Shown here: positions 27,701 through 36,310 of the stretch, piece after piece
Layout of the letters: each line of letters begins with the position of its first letter
Numbering within the stretch: position 1 is the first letter of the stretch
Assembly: GCA_022826005.1 (NCBI GenBank)
Contig: JAJDVT010000121.1
Span: forward strand, 124,001 to 188,000
Direction of reading: 5' to 3'
Source of the DNA: Gemmatimonadota bacterium
GTDB lineage: Bacteria; Gemmatimonadota; Gemmatimonadetes; Longimicrobiales; Gaopeijiaceae
Length of the DNA stretch: 64,000 bases
Made by a program: the position numbers and the translations under genes
The notes under the pieces: model-generated
What the model saw: the letters and a program-made list of their open reading frames with translations, nothing else
Told to the model about the DNA's origin: nothing
Database searches by the model: none

Positions 27701-29181
27701 GACAGCAACTGGGGGAGTGCGCCGGTCAGGCCGGGGTTGTCGCCGATGCGCAGTGACGTCATGCCGACCAGTTGAGCAAGCGACATCGGGACGCTGCCCA
27801 CCAGCCCGTTGCCTGACAGATCGAGCGTCGTGACGCGCCCGAGGGAGTCGACCTCCACCCCATGCCAACCGGCCAGGGCACCGTCTTCCAGCCAGCCTTC
27901 GGAGCTATTCCAGTCCGGCCCTCCGGTGGCCTCGTACAGCGACTCCAGCACCTCCCGGTCCTCTTCGTCGCAAAGCGGGCCCACGTAGACCTCGAGCTGT
28001 GCGAGCCAGGGGGCAAAATCCGCCGAGCCGGGGGCACACAGCGTCTCATTGCCGATGAAATGCAGAATGCGAAGGCGAGCAAGGTCCGGGAAACTGGACG
28101 GCAACGGCCCCTCGAACGCGTTCCGATCGATGCCGAGCCGGATCAGGTTGTGCAGGCTGCCGAGTTCCGCCGGGATCGGTCCGGAAAGATCGTTACGGCG
28201 GACGCGAAAGTCCTCCAGGTTGGCCAAAGCGCCCAGCTCGGGCGGAATCCGGCCCGTATCACCGTTGACGCCCAGGTTCAATTCCCTGAGGGCATGCAAC
28301 TGCCCCAGCTCGGGAGGAATCGGCCCTGCCAGCTGGTTCCGCTCGAGGTCCAGGATCGCCAGGTGCGACAGGCCGGTCACCTCCGGGGGAATCGCGCCGA
28401 CCAGGTTGTTCGCGTTGAGGTCCAGACCGGTGACGCGACCGTTCGGACCCGTGGTCACTCCGTGCCACCCGGCGACCGGCCGATCCGAGAGCCAGCCGTC
28501 GCTCGCCGTCCAACCCGGACCTCCCGTGGCTTCGTAGAACGCCACGAGGACGGGCCGGTCCGGGTGAAGCACCGTGAGTTCCGACGCCCCCTGCTCGGCT
28601 CCCGAAGTAGCGGTGATCGTCACCGCGCCTCCGGCGACGCCACGCACCAGGCCCGACTCGTCCACCGTCGCAACCGATACGTCGCTGGACGACCAGCTGA
28701 ACCGGCTCCCCGCCACCGCATGGCCGTTCGCGTCCTCGGCCGTCGCCGAGAGGCGTAGGGAATCGCCGACCAGCACGGTATCGATGGAGGGCGACAGGTC
28801 TACGGCGATTGCCAACTGGGACACCGTCACCGCCGCGCTCGCCGACACCGTTCCCGCGGTTGCGGTGACCGTGGCCGTCCCGTTGCCCGCCGCGTTGACG
28901 AGCCCGGTCCCGTCCACCGCAGCCACTCCCGTGTTGCTGCTCGTCCAGGTCACCGTGGCTCCCGTGATCGGCTGGCCGTTCTGGTCGCGCACCGCGGCGC
29001 GCAGCTGCACGGTCGCATCCAGCGCGGCCAACTCGACCGTGGGCGGGGTCACCGTGATCGCGGCCGGACGGGCGGGGGGCTCGGGAGGGGATGGCTCGGT
29101 GGTGTCGCCGCCGCAGCCCGCGGCCCAGGCACACACCACCAGAGCGATCGACCCCGGAACAACCGCCCCGAAGCGCCTCAA
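24721..29181 (-). CDS. Giant lipoprotein: Ig-like domains, plant-type LRRs and a zinc metalloprotease domain
   Basis: A 1486-residue multidomain surface protein. TTG at 29181 has AGGAGG five bases upstream and yields a clean lipoprotein signal ending AWAAGC. Two Big2-like Ig domains follow (about 30-120 and 120-200). Then come three modules, each opened by a header such as FYEATGGPGWTASDGWL, with some 25 plant-type leucine-rich repeats (LDLERNQLAGPIPPELG pattern) to about residue 960. A linker leads to a metzincin-like catalytic site, HELGHNLNLAH at residue 1227, with a possible Met-turn LMSYCGP downstream. The C-terminus (about 1300-1486) is beta-rich. Likely role: adhesion or recognition through LRRs combined with local proteolysis at the cell surface (inference). 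The upstream ATG at 29304 is rejected. Confidence 0.85.
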   Translation of the reverse strand: MRRFGAVVPGSIALVVCAWAAGCGGDTTEPSPPEPPARPAAITVTPPTVELAALDATVQLRAAVRDQNGQPITGATVTWTSSNTGVAAVDGTGLVNAAGNGTATVTATAGTVSASAAVTVSQLAIAVDLSPSIDTVLVGDSLRLSATAEDANGHAVAGSRFSWSSSDVSVATVDESGLVRGVAGGAVTITATSGAEQGASELTVLHPDRPVLVAFYEATGGPGWTASDGWLSDRPVAGWHGVTTGPNGRVTGLDLNANNLVGAIPPEVTGLSHLAILDLERNQLAGPIPPELGQLHALRELNLGVNGDTGRIPPELGALANLEDFRVRRNDLSGPIPAELGSLHNLIRLGIDRNAFEGPLPSSFPDLARLRILHFIGNETLCAPGSADFAPWLAQLEVYVGPLCDEEDREVLESLYEATGGPDWNSSEGWLEDGALAGWHGVEVDSLGRVTTLDLSGNGLVGSVPMSLAQLVGMTSLRIGDNPGLTGALPQLLSLLSLREFRYDGTGLCVPRDGDFRDWLASIPSWEGSGLDCPPLSDREVLEILYEVTGGARWTNNANWLSDRPLAEWFGVATSGEGRVVELSLFGNNLTGRIPGELAHLSALAHLNLSWNSLAGPIPPELASLSGLVRLILGQNDLAGSIPPALGRLSRLAILYLDGNDLTGPIPPELGNLSRLLLLALPQNALTGPIPPELGNLSDLRYLDLWGNALTGPIPEQLGQLSVLQRLNLAVNRLTGSIPAELGDLSGLDELYLGRNELTGPIPPELGRLARLRLLYLDNNELTGPIPGRLRGLSNLTQLRLDENRLTGSIPAEMGWLFNLSIMNLGGNRLTGRIPPELGNLSRLTRLELFGNGLTGPIPPRLGNLSTLVRLRLDGNELSGAIPSALVNLSRLRFLWLMGNQLSGTLPPEIGRDMISLRRMNLSNNSDLRGPLPSNLADLPPLEELVVTGTGLCASTDARFQGWLAWVKHAQVGPCGSEAGSRAYLTQAVQSLAVPVPLVANRAALLRVFVTAPGATTEHIPRARATFFLDGAKTYVADIPGSETPIPTDFGDAEGDLAKSANRWIPGSVVQPGLEMVIEIDPDSILPSGLGVAKRIPEEGRAPVLVKTVPPLDLTVVPFLFVRGPDSTIVEIALAMAAEEQANEMLWDAYTQLPISGFNVNAHQPILTSTNDPVDLLLETLMAYRLEGGRGYYMGIMEERVVGGQSGVAYVPGRVGFSAADPLVVAHELGHNLNLAHAPCGGAAGPDQAFPHLNGSIGVWGYDPRNGGALVPPDMPDLMSYCGPPAWVSDYSFVRALGHRRAGAANVAADASARNDGPTRTILLWGGAAADGKPFLEPAFLVDAPPSVPGVPGEYELIGRSAGGEVLFSVSFGMMEMADTDGRSSFAIALPVRAEWAGALASVILAGPGGAASLDLETDRPMAIVRDPESGQVRGVLRGADALQARAIAGGLLAADATRAAEVAGATGSVEVLFSRGVPAAVERRR

Positions 29182-29460
29182 CGCTACCTCCTGACCCGGA
29201 ATACCAGCTCTCGAGCACCTGGCTTGTCTGCCACCGCGACTCCACATGCACGACGCAGAGCAGTACGCCGCCCCAGGTGTGATGCGGAAACTATCCACGG
29301 ACACCTCAGCGGCGCCATTCCGCAGCGTCGGGGATCCCCCGAGTCAACAGCACCACAAAGCGGGGGTTGCCCGCTACAGTACAGCTGCATCAATGGTGTC
29401 GAGCGCGAATCCGCCGGGGTGTCCGAGTTATGATACACTGGGCGGGGCCATCCACCCCTG

Positions 29461-31041
29461 TCAAGCAGTTCCACCCGCCCAGTCGAGCCGCCTCCCGGAT
29501 CGCACCGCCTTCGTGCCCTTTCTCAGCGCGTACGCCTCGTACCCCACCGCCTGCAGCAGATTCGCGAACTGTCCCGACTGCACGCCGTTGTCGCAGAAGA
29601 GCACGTATCGGGCGTCCCTGTCGAGTGTGGCGGCGAGGTCGGGGAAGTCGCGGGGAAGGACGCGCCGGGCGCGGGGGTGCCGCCAGCCGTCGTCCTGTTG
29701 CGGGGGCCGGCAGTCGATCAGGCGGGCGCCGTCGGGAGGCGCATCGACCCAGAGGTAGTCCCGGCGCAGGTCGTCGTCGGCCAGGCCGCGCAGATGCAGC
29801 ACCCTGCGGGCGTCCACCGCGCGGCCGACCAGGGCGGGGTCGAGCGGCGCTTCCTCGCGGTCCACTGCCAGGACCTTCGCGGCCGTGACCGGTTTGCCCT
29901 CCAGTATCGCGCAGTACTCCTTCACCCGCGCGGATAGGGCCGCAGTCCCGATCCGCTGCGCGATGCGGATGATCTCCTCCTTGTCGAAGCCGACGAGGGG
30001 GCGCAGCACCGGGCGTTCCGCGACCGATTCGATCGCGCGCAGGTTGCGCAGCGTCTGGGAGGACACCTGGCCGAGCGACTCGCCGGTGACGACGGCGTCG
30101 GCCCCGATCTGGGCGGCCACGCGCTGCGCGGCGCGGTACATCAGGCGCTTGAGCACGACCTGCCAGTAGCGCGGGGTCACGCGGTCCTGCAACTCCTTCA
30201 CCGCCTGGCCGAAGTCCACGACGTGCATGCGCGGCCGGTCCCCGTAGCTCCAGCGATCGGCCAGCACGCGGGTCACCTCGATCACGGAACGCTCGAACGC
30301 CGGTCCGGCCAGGTTGCAGAAGACGTAGTCGAGGGCGACGCCACGCTTGAGCAGCAGCCACGCCGCGACCGCCGAGTCGAAACCGCCCGAGATCAGGCAG
30401 ACCGCCCTCCCCTGCACGCCGAGGGGAAGGCCGCCGGGCCCCTCGGACCTGCCGCTGAAGAGCACGGCGCGCTGGTCGCGCACCTCGACGGAAACGGTGA
30501 TCTCCGGCGTGGTGAGATCGACGGTGCCGTAGGGGTTGAGGGCGGCGCCCAGGTCGACGCAGATGTCCCTCGAAGAGAAGGGGTGGCGCCCGATCCGGCG
30601 GGCGGAAACCGCGTAACGGCGGCCGCGAACCGCGCCCCTGTAGAGGTCGTGACCCACACGGACGATCTCGTCGAGGTCGGCGTCGATCTCGGCGTCGACG
30701 CGGGAGAAGGAACTGAGGCCGAAGACGCGGGCTGCGGCCCGCATGGCATGGTCGGCATTGCTCGTCGCCCGGTCGCCCGTGGCCCGGTCGCCCGTGGCCC
30801 GGTCCGCGGTGTCTTGTGTCTGCGCCAGGCTGTCCAGGGCGTTCTTGACAGATAGTGTGACAAATAACCGGCTCCATCTGTCACGAACCTCCCCACGAAC
30901 ACCTGCCGAGCGAAGTGCGTCCTCCAGGTTCGCTCCCAAACGCTTCTGGAAGCGACGGCGAGTCCGATTCGACTTGCTGGCCACTTCGGCGGCAAGGCGC
31001 ACGATGTAGCGGTCGGCGGCGGGTCCGGCGGATCCGTTCAT
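29461..31041 (-). CDS. thiI: tRNA 4-thiouridine synthase with rhodanese domain
   Basis: A 526-residue ThiI. The N-terminal ferredoxin-like/THUMP domain (about 1-190) is followed by a PP-loop ATP pyrophosphatase with SGGFDS at residues 218-223, a Cys in EYCAILEGKP (Cys377) and a C-terminal rhodanese domain with the persulphide Cys483 in FCDNGVQSGQFA. It adenylates U8 of tRNA and transfers sulphur to make 4-thiouridine; the rhodanese form may also supply sulphur for the thiazole of thiamine. The ATG has GAGGGC directly upstream. Two insertions relative to E. coli ThiI are seen, one a short tandem peptide repeat near residue 85. It follows the threonine dehydratase by 16 bases. Confidence 0.95.
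   Translation of the reverse strand: MNGSAGPAADRYIVRLAAEVASKSNRTRRRFQKRLGANLEDALRSAGVRGEVRDRWSRLFVTLSVKNALDSLAQTQDTADRATGDRATGDRATSNADHAMRAAARVFGLSSFSRVDAEIDADLDEIVRVGHDLYRGAVRGRRYAVSARRIGRHPFSSRDICVDLGAALNPYGTVDLTTPEITVSVEVRDQRAVLFSGRSEGPGGLPLGVQGRAVCLISGGFDSAVAAWLLLKRGVALDYVFCNLAGPAFERSVIEVTRVLADRWSYGDRPRMHVVDFGQAVKELQDRVTPRYWQVVLKRLMYRAAQRVAAQIGADAVVTGESLGQVSSQTLRNLRAIESVAERPVLRPLVGFDKEEIIRIAQRIGTAALSARVKEYCAILEGKPVTAAKVLAVDREEAPLDPALVGRAVDARRVLHLRGLADDDLRRDYLWVDAPPDGARLIDCRPPQQDDGWRHPRARRVLPRDFPDLAATLDRDARYVLFCDNGVQSGQFANLLQAVGYEAYALRKGTKAVRSGRRLDWAGGTA
30771..30800. repeat. Tandem 15-bp repeat inside thiI
   Basis: Two exact head-to-tail copies of GGTCGCCCGTGGCCC, with degenerate further units on both sides. 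It encodes an in-frame five-residue repeat (read ATGDR) in the THUMP region. Copy-number change would stay in frame. Confidence 0.7.
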
Positions 31042-31057
31042 GCCCTCGCTCCCGGGA

Positions 31058-32059
31058 CTAGTTCCAGGACAGCCCGCGCAGCTGCTCCACGTCGAGATTG
31101 CCGCCACTCAGCACGCACACGGTCTTCGTGCCGCGCGGCGCAACGACCAGCCCCTGAAGCAGCGCCCCCACCGGAGACGCGGCGGCACCCTCGGTGACCA
31201 TCTTGGTCCTGGTCATCAGCCACAGCACGGCGTCGAAGATCTGTTCGTCGGGAAGCGTGACGATCTCGTCGACGAAGCGCGAGACGACCGAGCAGGTGTT
31301 GTCCCCCACCCGCAGAACCCGCAGCCCGTCGATGATGCAGCCCATCTCATCGAGGACGATGCACTCGCCCGCCTCGACGCTGCGCTTCATGGCAGGCGCG
31401 CCGGAGGACTCGACGCCGATCACGCGGACCCCCGGATTGATCGACTTCACGGCCATCGAGATACCGGAGATGAGCCCGCCGCCCCCGATCGGCACGACTA
31501 CCGTCTCCACCTCGGGGAACTGCTCCATGATCTCGAGCCCGACGCTCCCCTGTCCCGCGATCAGATCCGGATCGTCGAACGGGTGGATGTAGGTGAAGCC
31601 CTCCGACTCGACGAGTTCGAGCGCCTTCTCGTTGGCCTCGTCCCAGATGCTGCCGTGCAGGACCACGCGCGCGCCATACCCCTCGGTGGCGGCGACCTTG
31701 GCGCGGGTCGCATTCACCGCCATCACGACCACGGCGCGCACCCCGTAGTGCCGCGCCGCGATCGCCACGCCCTGCGCGTGATTGCCCGCCGACGAGCAGA
31801 TCACCCCGCGGGCGCGTTCCATCTCGGTCAGCCTGGCGATCTTGTTGAGCGGGCCGCGCACCTTGTACGAGCCGCCACGCTGGAAGAGCTCGGCCTTGAG
31901 GCGCACGTCCAGGCCGCACGCGCTGCTCAGGGAGCGGCTGGTCAGCATCGGCGTGCGGTAGACGTGCGGGGCGATGTTGCGGTACGCCGCCTCGAAGTCG
32001 GCCCGCGTGAGGGTGAGGCCCGGGATCCCGGGACGCGCAGATGTGGAGGATTGCGACAT
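31058..32059 (-). CDS. Threonine/serine dehydratase (PLP-dependent)
   Basis: A 333-residue fold-type II PLP enzyme that deaminates threonine or serine to 2-oxobutyrate or pyruvate. The PLP-binding Lys is Lys66 in GGSYKVRGPLNK, the substrate loop is CSSAGNHAQGVA, the phosphate-binding glycine loop is IGGGGLISG and the C-terminal PLP-ring contact is VLSGGNLD. It lacks the C-terminal ACT regulatory domain, as in catabolic TdcB-type or serine racemase-like enzymes, so isoleucine feedback is not expected. The ATG at 32059 is chosen; longer frames overlap the aldo/keto reductase gene and give Arg-rich sequence. Forms a leftward cluster with thiI and the reductase. Confidence 0.93.
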   Translation of the reverse strand: MSQSSTSARPGIPGLTLTRADFEAAYRNIAPHVYRTPMLTSRSLSSACGLDVRLKAELFQRGGSYKVRGPLNKIARLTEMERARGVICSSAGNHAQGVAIAARHYGVRAVVVMAVNATRAKVAATEGYGARVVLHGSIWDEANEKALELVESEGFTYIHPFDDPDLIAGQGSVGLEIMEQFPEVETVVVPIGGGGLISGISMAVKSINPGVRVIGVESSGAPAMKRSVEAGECIVLDEMGCIIDGLRVLRVGDNTCSVVSRFVDEIVTLPDEQIFDAVLWLMTRTKMVTEGAAASPVGALLQGLVVAPRGTKTVCVLSGGNLDVEQLRGLSWN

Positions 32060-32103
32060 GGCGGCGCCCCCCTCCGCGCCATCCACACGCGCTCCGCGCC
32101 CAC

Positions 32104-33156
32104 TCACGAGCTGATCCCCGGCAGCCGCACCGCACCCCCCAGCCACCCCCGCACATCGTGGGGGCGGTACGGGGCTTCCAGTTCCGCGCACTCCTCGTCG
32201 CTCAGGACCAGGTCCACCGAGGCGGCGGCCGCGTCCATCTGCCCGACCTTCGTGAAGCCCACGACCGGGGCGACCACCGCCGGCCGCGAGAGCAGCCATG
32301 CCAGCGCCACCTGCACGGGTTCGACCCCCCGCCGCCGCGCCACCCGCAAGGTCGCGTCGACCACGTCCCAGTCGGAGTCGTGGTCGTAGAGCTCGTCGGT
32401 GAGCGTGTCGGTTTCGTCCCGAGCCGCAGGGGCGTCCTCACCCACACCCGCGCTCCCGCCGCCCGCGCCCCCCTGCCCCCCCCGCGACCGCTTCCCCGTC
32501 AGCATCCCGCGCGCCAGCGGCGACCACGGAATTGCGCCGATCCCCTGGTCCACGCACAGCGGCATCATCTCCCGCTCCTCCTCGCGGTACACGAGGTTGT
32601 AGTGGTTCTGCATCGAGATGAAGCGCGCCCAGCCGCCCTGCTCCGACACCGAGAGCATCTTCATCAGTTCCCACGCGAACATGGAGCTGGCCCCGACGTA
32701 CAGGACCTTGCCGTCCCGCACCAGGCGGTCCAGCGCGGCCAGCGTCTCCTCGACCGGCGTGGTGGCGTCGGCACGGTGGATCTGGTAGAGGTCGATCCGC
32801 TCAAGCCCGAGCCGCTTGAGCGACGCCTCGCAGGACTGCACGATGTGCTTCGCCGACAGCCCGCCCCGGTTCGGTCCCGTCCCCATCCGCATCCGGACCT
32901 TGGTGGCAACCACCGCCTCGTCGCGGTTCGCGTACTCCCTCACCGCCTTGCCCGTGATCTCCTCGCTCACTCCCAGCGAGTACACGTCGGCGGTGTCGAA
33001 GAAGTTGATGCCGAGTTCGACGGCGCGCCGGAAGAACGGCATCGCCTCGTCCTCTTCGAGGATCCAGGGGCGCCACTGGCGGCTGCCGAAGCTCATGCAG
33101 CCGAGGGCGATTCTTGAAACGACGAGTCCGCTGTTTCCCAGAAGGGAGTATTGCAC
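32104..33156 (-). CDS. Aldo/keto reductase
   Basis: A 350-residue NAD(P)H-dependent aldo/keto reductase. The family pattern is clear: FFDTADVYSLGVSEEITGKA (catalytic Asp and Tyr), ATKVRM (catalytic Lys), DLYQIHRAD (His) and the cofactor-binding C-terminal IPWSPLARGML and VVAPVVGFTKVGQMDAA. It reduces aldehydes or ketones in the cytoplasm; the substrate is unknown. A Gly/Ser/Asp-rich insertion of about 35 residues follows MLTGKRSRGG and is encoded by a G-run-rich tract, which looks like a disordered loop. The GTG start has GGAG nine bases upstream. Divergent from the S9 peptidase gene. Confidence 0.93.
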   Translation of the reverse strand: MQYSLLGNSGLVVSRIALGCMSFGSRQWRPWILEEDEAMPFFRRAVELGINFFDTADVYSLGVSEEITGKAVREYANRDEAVVATKVRMRMGTGPNRGGLSAKHIVQSCEASLKRLGLERIDLYQIHRADATTPVEETLAALDRLVRDGKVLYVGASSMFAWELMKMLSVSEQGGWARFISMQNHYNLVYREEEREMMPLCVDQGIGAIPWSPLARGMLTGKRSRGGQGGAGGGSAGVGEDAPAARDETDTLTDELYDHDSDWDVVDATLRVARRRGVEPVQVALAWLLSRPAVVAPVVGFTKVGQMDAAAASVDLVLSDEECAELEAPYRPHDVRGWLGGAVRLPGISS

Positions 33157-33448
33157 TGGGGTGACTCCGGGGGCGCAGGATGGATGTGAGGTGGGGCTGG
33201 CGGCCGGGCGAGCCGCCGCAAGTCCACTATATCGCGAAAGCCGGGTGGCGGCACACCTCTCAGAACAGCCGCGCGTCCCAGGTCACGGGCCCTTCCCCCG
33301 CTACGCGCACCGCGCGAAAGTCCGGGTGGCTGGGATTCAGGACCACGTTGCGCCCCCAGGGACGCCTGCCATCCCCCTGCCGGTCCCCGCCCACAGCGAT
33401 ATCATATCCGTGACGAATCTCCCGACCCGAAAGGCAGGCGACAGCCCC

Positions 33449-36295
33449 ATGACCCCCCTCCCCCCCTCCCCACCCCTGCGCGGCCCGCTCCTCGCGCTCG
33501 CCGCCGCCACCCTCCTCCTCCCCACCCTCCTCCTCCCCACCCCCGCCTCCACCCAGGACCGCCCCCTCGTCACCCCCGACGACTACGGCCGCTGGGAGAG
33601 CCTCGGATTCGGCACGCTGTCCCCCGACGGGACGTGGTTCGCCTACACGGTCAGCCGCGTGGACGAATCGTCGGAGCTGCGCCTGCGGAAGCTGGACGAG
33701 GACTCGACGCGGGTCTTCGAGTGGGGTTCGGGTGCGCAGTTCTCCCCCGACGGCCGCTGGTTCATGTGGACGGCCGGTGTGTCGCCCGAGGAGCGGGAGC
33801 GGCTCGCACGCGCGGAGGAACCGGTGCGCAGCAAGACCGTGCTGATGGATCTGCGTACCGGTGAGACGCAGGAGTTCGAGGGCGTCTCCTCGCGCAGCCT
33901 CGACCCGACGGGGCGATTCCTGGCGCTGCGCGGGACCGCGCCCCGCGAGCCGCGCGGCAAGGGCGCCGACCTGCGCGTCGTCACCCTCGCGGACGGCGCG
34001 ACGACCGCATTCGCCAACGTCTCCGCGATGACCTGGAGTCCGAACGGCTCCCTGCTGGCGATGGTGATCGCCACCGGCGGCGACCTGGGCAACGGCGTGC
34101 AGCTCTACGACGCCGTGGCCGGCACGGTCCGCTCGGCGGACGCCTCGGGATCGCGCTACCAGAGCCTCCGCTGGCGCGCCGACTCCAACGACCTGGCCGT
34201 GCTCCGCTCCCGGGAAGACGCGTCGGCCGAGGAGACCGCCTGGGATGTGCTGGCCTGGCGGGGTGTGGACCGCGGTGGCGCCACGATGGTCCTGGACGGA
34301 TCGACCTCCGGAGTCCCGGACACACTGGATGTGGGGGGGCGCGGCCCGGCCTGGTCCGAGGACGGCACGATGATCTCGTTCGGGCTGCAGGCGGATGAGG
34401 ACGAGGACGCGGAGGAGGAGGGGGCTGAGGAGGGCGAGGAAGAGGGTGAAGGCGAAGAAGAGGGCGAGGGCGAGGAAGAGGACGAGGCCCCCACGGCCCC
34501 GGAAGAGGAGCCCGACCTGCCCGGCGTGCAGATCTGGCACACGAAGGATGTCGATCTCTTCCCGGCCCAGGGCCGCTTCGGGGGCGGCAACCGCACGCTC
34601 CTCGCAATCTGGCGCCTTGACGAAGGCCGGGTGAGCGTCGTCGGCTCCGACTTCGAGAGGAATTCCCAGCTTCTCCGAGGATGGGAGACCGCGCTGGAGG
34701 AGACCGACGAACCCTATCCCTGGGGCGCGATGTTCGGCCGGCCCTACCGGGACGTATGGGCCGTGGACACGCGGTCCGGCGAGCGGCGCCGGATCTTCAC
34801 CCGGGTTCGCTACGAGTGGGCCAGCACGGGGGGCGGCTGGATGGTCCGCTGGGACGGTTCAGCCTACCACACCCTGAATCTCCGCACCGGCGAGGAGTAC
34901 GACCTGACCTCCTCGGTGGACGCCGAGTTCGGCAACGTCGAGTACGACACGCCGACCGACGTGACTCCGCCGGTGGGGTTCGGCCCGGCCGGCTGGCTGG
35001 AGGACGACGCGGCGCTGCTCCTCTACGACAAGTACGACATCTGGCGCATCGAGCCCGACGGCTCGAACCCCACCCGGCTCACCCGCGGGGCCGAGACCGG
35101 CATCGCCTACCGCATGACCGGCCTCATCCCGGACGACGACGACGACGAACCCGGCATCGATCCGCGTTCCCGCCCCTACCTGTCCCTCTACAACGAGAAG
35201 ACCGAAGAGCGCGGCTACGCCCGCTTCACCCGCGGCTGGAACACTGCCGAGACGCTCATCCTGGAGCACGCTTCCGTCGGCGGCCTGACCCGCGCGGACA
35301 GCGCCGACGTGATGGTCTACCGGGTCATGGCCTTCGACGACCCGCCCGACTACTTCCTCGCCGGACCCGATCTCTCCGATCCGGTGCAGGTCACCGAGAT
35401 CAACCCCTTCATCGACGAGGTGGCGTGGGGGCGGGCCGAGCTGGTCGACTTCGTCAGCGAGGCGGGGCGCGACCTGCAGTTCGTGCTGCTCTATCCGGCC
35501 GCCTACGAGCCCGGAACAGCGGTCCCGACCATCGTCTATACCTATGAGATGCTGTCGCCCCAGATGCACTCGTTCCGGGTCCCCAGGGAGACCGACTACT
35601 ACAGCTACACGGCCTGGAACCAGCATGGGTACGCGGTCCTGCTGCCGGATATCGTCTACCGGGCGCGCGATCCGGGGGTGAGCGCGATCGAGTCCGTGCG
35701 CGCGGCAGTCGCCAAGGCCGTCGAGATGGGGGTCACCGACCCGGACGCGGTCGGGCTGATCGGGCACTCGTGGGGCGGCTACCAGGCCACCTACCTGCCG
35801 ACCCGCACCGACATCTTCGCGGCCTCGGTGGCGGGCGCGCCCCTTACCAATTTCGTGAGCTTCATGGGCCAGATCCACTGGAGCGGCGGCATCGCCGAAG
35901 TGAGCCACTGGGAGACCGGCCAGGGCCGCATGGAGGTTCCCTTCTGGGAGGACCCCGAGGCGCACCGGCGCAACTCCCCGATCCACGAGGTCCACAACAT
36001 GGAGACTCCGCTGCTCATGGCCTTCGGCGACGACGACGGCACGGTGGACTTCGACCAGGGCACCGAGTTCTACAACTTCGCGCGGCGGGCGGGTAAGCAG
36101 ATGGTGCTGCTCGTCTACGAGGGCGAGGGCCACGGCTTCGGCCAGGAGGCGAACCAGAAGGACTACCATCGCCGCATCCTGGAGTGGTTCGGGCACTACC
36201 TGAAGGGCGAAGCGGCGCCGAAGTGGATCACCGATGGCATTGCACGCGAGGACCTGGAGGAGGAGAAGAAGCGGGTGGCGGCCGGCAAGCGGTAG
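33449..36295 (+). CDS. Secreted S9-family prolyl oligopeptidase-like peptidase
   Basis: A 948-residue exported serine peptidase with an N-terminal signal (LLALAAATLLLPTLLLPTPA, cleavage near STQ), a long beta-propeller (about 35-690) and a C-terminal alpha/beta-hydrolase domain. The triad is Ser774 in GHSWGGYQ, Asp in the GDDDGTVDF segment (861-863) and His895 in GEGHGFG. S9 enzymes such as DPP-IV or acylaminoacyl peptidases trim peptides; here probably in the periplasm or outside the cell. An uninterrupted Glu/Gly-rich acidic stretch (about residues 314-355) interrupts the propeller. The ATG at 33449 starts the signal peptide. It ends 15 bases from the converging uncharacterised gene. Confidence 0.92.
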   Translation: MTPLPPSPPLRGPLLALAAATLLLPTLLLPTPASTQDRPLVTPDDYGRWESLGFGTLSPDGTWFAYTVSRVDESSELRLRKLDEDSTRVFEWGSGAQFSPDGRWFMWTAGVSPEERERLARAEEPVRSKTVLMDLRTGETQEFEGVSSRSLDPTGRFLALRGTAPREPRGKGADLRVVTLADGATTAFANVSAMTWSPNGSLLAMVIATGGDLGNGVQLYDAVAGTVRSADASGSRYQSLRWRADSNDLAVLRSREDASAEETAWDVLAWRGVDRGGATMVLDGSTSGVPDTLDVGGRGPAWSEDGTMISFGLQADEDEDAEEEGAEEGEEEGEGEEEGEGEEEDEAPTAPEEEPDLPGVQIWHTKDVDLFPAQGRFGGGNRTLLAIWRLDEGRVSVVGSDFERNSQLLRGWETALEETDEPYPWGAMFGRPYRDVWAVDTRSGERRRIFTRVRYEWASTGGGWMVRWDGSAYHTLNLRTGEEYDLTSSVDAEFGNVEYDTPTDVTPPVGFGPAGWLEDDAALLLYDKYDIWRIEPDGSNPTRLTRGAETGIAYRMTGLIPDDDDDEPGIDPRSRPYLSLYNEKTEERGYARFTRGWNTAETLILEHASVGGLTRADSADVMVYRVMAFDDPPDYFLAGPDLSDPVQVTEINPFIDEVAWGRAELVDFVSEAGRDLQFVLLYPAAYEPGTAVPTIVYTYEMLSPQMHSFRVPRETDYYSYTAWNQHGYAVLLPDIVYRARDPGVSAIESVRAAVAKAVEMGVTDPDAVGLIGHSWGGYQATYLPTRTDIFAASVAGAPLTNFVSFMGQIHWSGGIAEVSHWETGQGRMEVPFWEDPEAHRRNSPIHEVHNMETPLLMAFGDDDGTVDFDQGTEFYNFARRAGKQMVLLVYEGEGHGFGQEANQKDYHRRILEWFGHYLKGEAAPKWITDGIAREDLEEEKKRVAAGKR

Positions 36296-36310
36296 GGGAA
36301 CCGCCCGGGC

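Noticed and set aside
26400..28450. CRISPR-like or minisatellite array on the basis of periodic repeats
   Set aside because: The 72-base period matches 24-residue leucine-rich repeats; there are no conserved direct repeats with unique spacers.
36289..36304. Hairpin at the S9 peptidase stop as a terminator
   Set aside because: Only a five-base-pair stem with a six-base loop and no T run; could be chance in GC-rich DNA.
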